Source: Candidatus Neoanaerotignum tabaqchaliae (GTDB taxonomy: Bacteria > Bacillota > Clostridia > Lachnospirales > Anaerotignaceae). Taken from it: DNA of 5,584 nucleotides. The position numbers and the translations under genes are program-made. The stretch is taken from NCBI GenBank assembly GCA_904420235.1, contig CAJFUS010000161.1, forward strand, positions 1 through 5,584. Reading direction: 5' to 3'. The notes beneath the pieces were generated by a model that was not told the origin of the DNA, did not search any database, and worked only from the letters and a program-made list of their open reading frames with translations. Positions 5,276 to 5,584 of the stretch are shown here, in pieces (position 1 is the first letter of the stretch; every line of letters starts with the position of its first letter).

Positions 5276-5584
5276 GTATTAAAAAATTATATTCAAAATT
5301 ACTTTAATTTTTAAATCCATAGATAATTCTATAATCATATAAACTTTATTAGAAGTTTTAAAATAGGAGAACATTTTTTATAAAAAGCTGGTTTATGGTA
5401 TTTCATAGATATATTTCAAAATAAATATTTTTTTGAAGATTACTTAAAAAACGTAACTGCACTTGTTTCAAAATACTTAAATTTTGTATATTAACTCTTT
5501 TTCAAAATTTAATTTACTTAAAATTCGTAATAGTTTTTAATTTTTTATAAACATAACGCTTATCAAAACGTAAGTTTTTAATAA
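5276..5584. other. AT-rich region upstream of the aminopeptidase gene, no gene seen
   Basis: I see no supported coding frame, RNA gene or terminator here. The sequence is very AT-rich and contains the 8-mer TTCAAAAT four times (5292, 5415, 5467 and 5501). TTCAAAA (5415-5421) and TTTTGAA (5431-5437) could form a weak AT-only hairpin. A purine-rich AGGAGAA at 5366-5372 has no start codon at a useful distance. Confidence 0.6.

Noticed and set aside
1..5584. A new multi-gene system, defence island or mobile element
   Set aside because: The genes are four separate units of known families without transposase, integrase, terminal repeats, CRISPR repeats or linked unknown genes.

Overview
The window looks like ordinary chromosome from a low-GC, Gram-positive anaerobe of the Clostridia, perhaps Lachnospiraceae-like. 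The reasons are the very AT-rich intergenic DNA, strong AAGGGGGA and GGAGGTG ribosome binding sites, a Ser/Thr/Ala-linkered lipoprotein TRAP binding protein, and a secreted protein with a copper amine oxidase N-terminal (stalk) domain. This assignment is inference; no rRNA or other marker gene is present.

Layout. (1) Positions 1-618, minus strand: the first 206 residues of a DctP-family TRAP transporter solute-binding lipoprotein, cut by the window edge. It has a good promoter (TTGACA, 17 bp, TATTAT) and a leader of roughly 145 nt. (2) About 700 bp of AT-rich divergent intergenic DNA. (3) 1322-2878, plus strand: a secreted 518-residue stalk-domain protein with an unrecognised beta-rich C-terminal part, followed by a hairpin terminator. 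(4) 3203-3529, plus strand: a small multidrug resistance (SMR, EmrE/Qac type) efflux protein with a TTG start. (5) A terminator hairpin at 3646-3694 between convergent genes, able to work in both directions. (6) 3757-5136, minus strand: an M18-family metallo-aminopeptidase (ApeA type) with all metal ligands present. A start at 5154 would lie on its ribosome binding site, so the start is placed at 5136. (7) About 430 bp of AT-rich DNA upstream of it, with a clear promoter.

The four genes look like separate transcription units (one minus, two plus, one minus). They do not form an obvious shared pathway: carboxylate uptake, cell-surface protein, cation efflux and peptide breakdown. I see no CRISPR array, mobile element, RNA gene or defence system, and no evidence for a new multi-gene system. 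The most interesting signals are regulatory. Two near-identical GACAnnTGTC palindromes lie on either side of the aminopeptidase promoter. The same 9-mer ACATTTGTC lies beside the dctP -10 box, where a 10-bp direct repeat also overlaps the -35. A palindrome abuts the likely -10 of the SMR gene.
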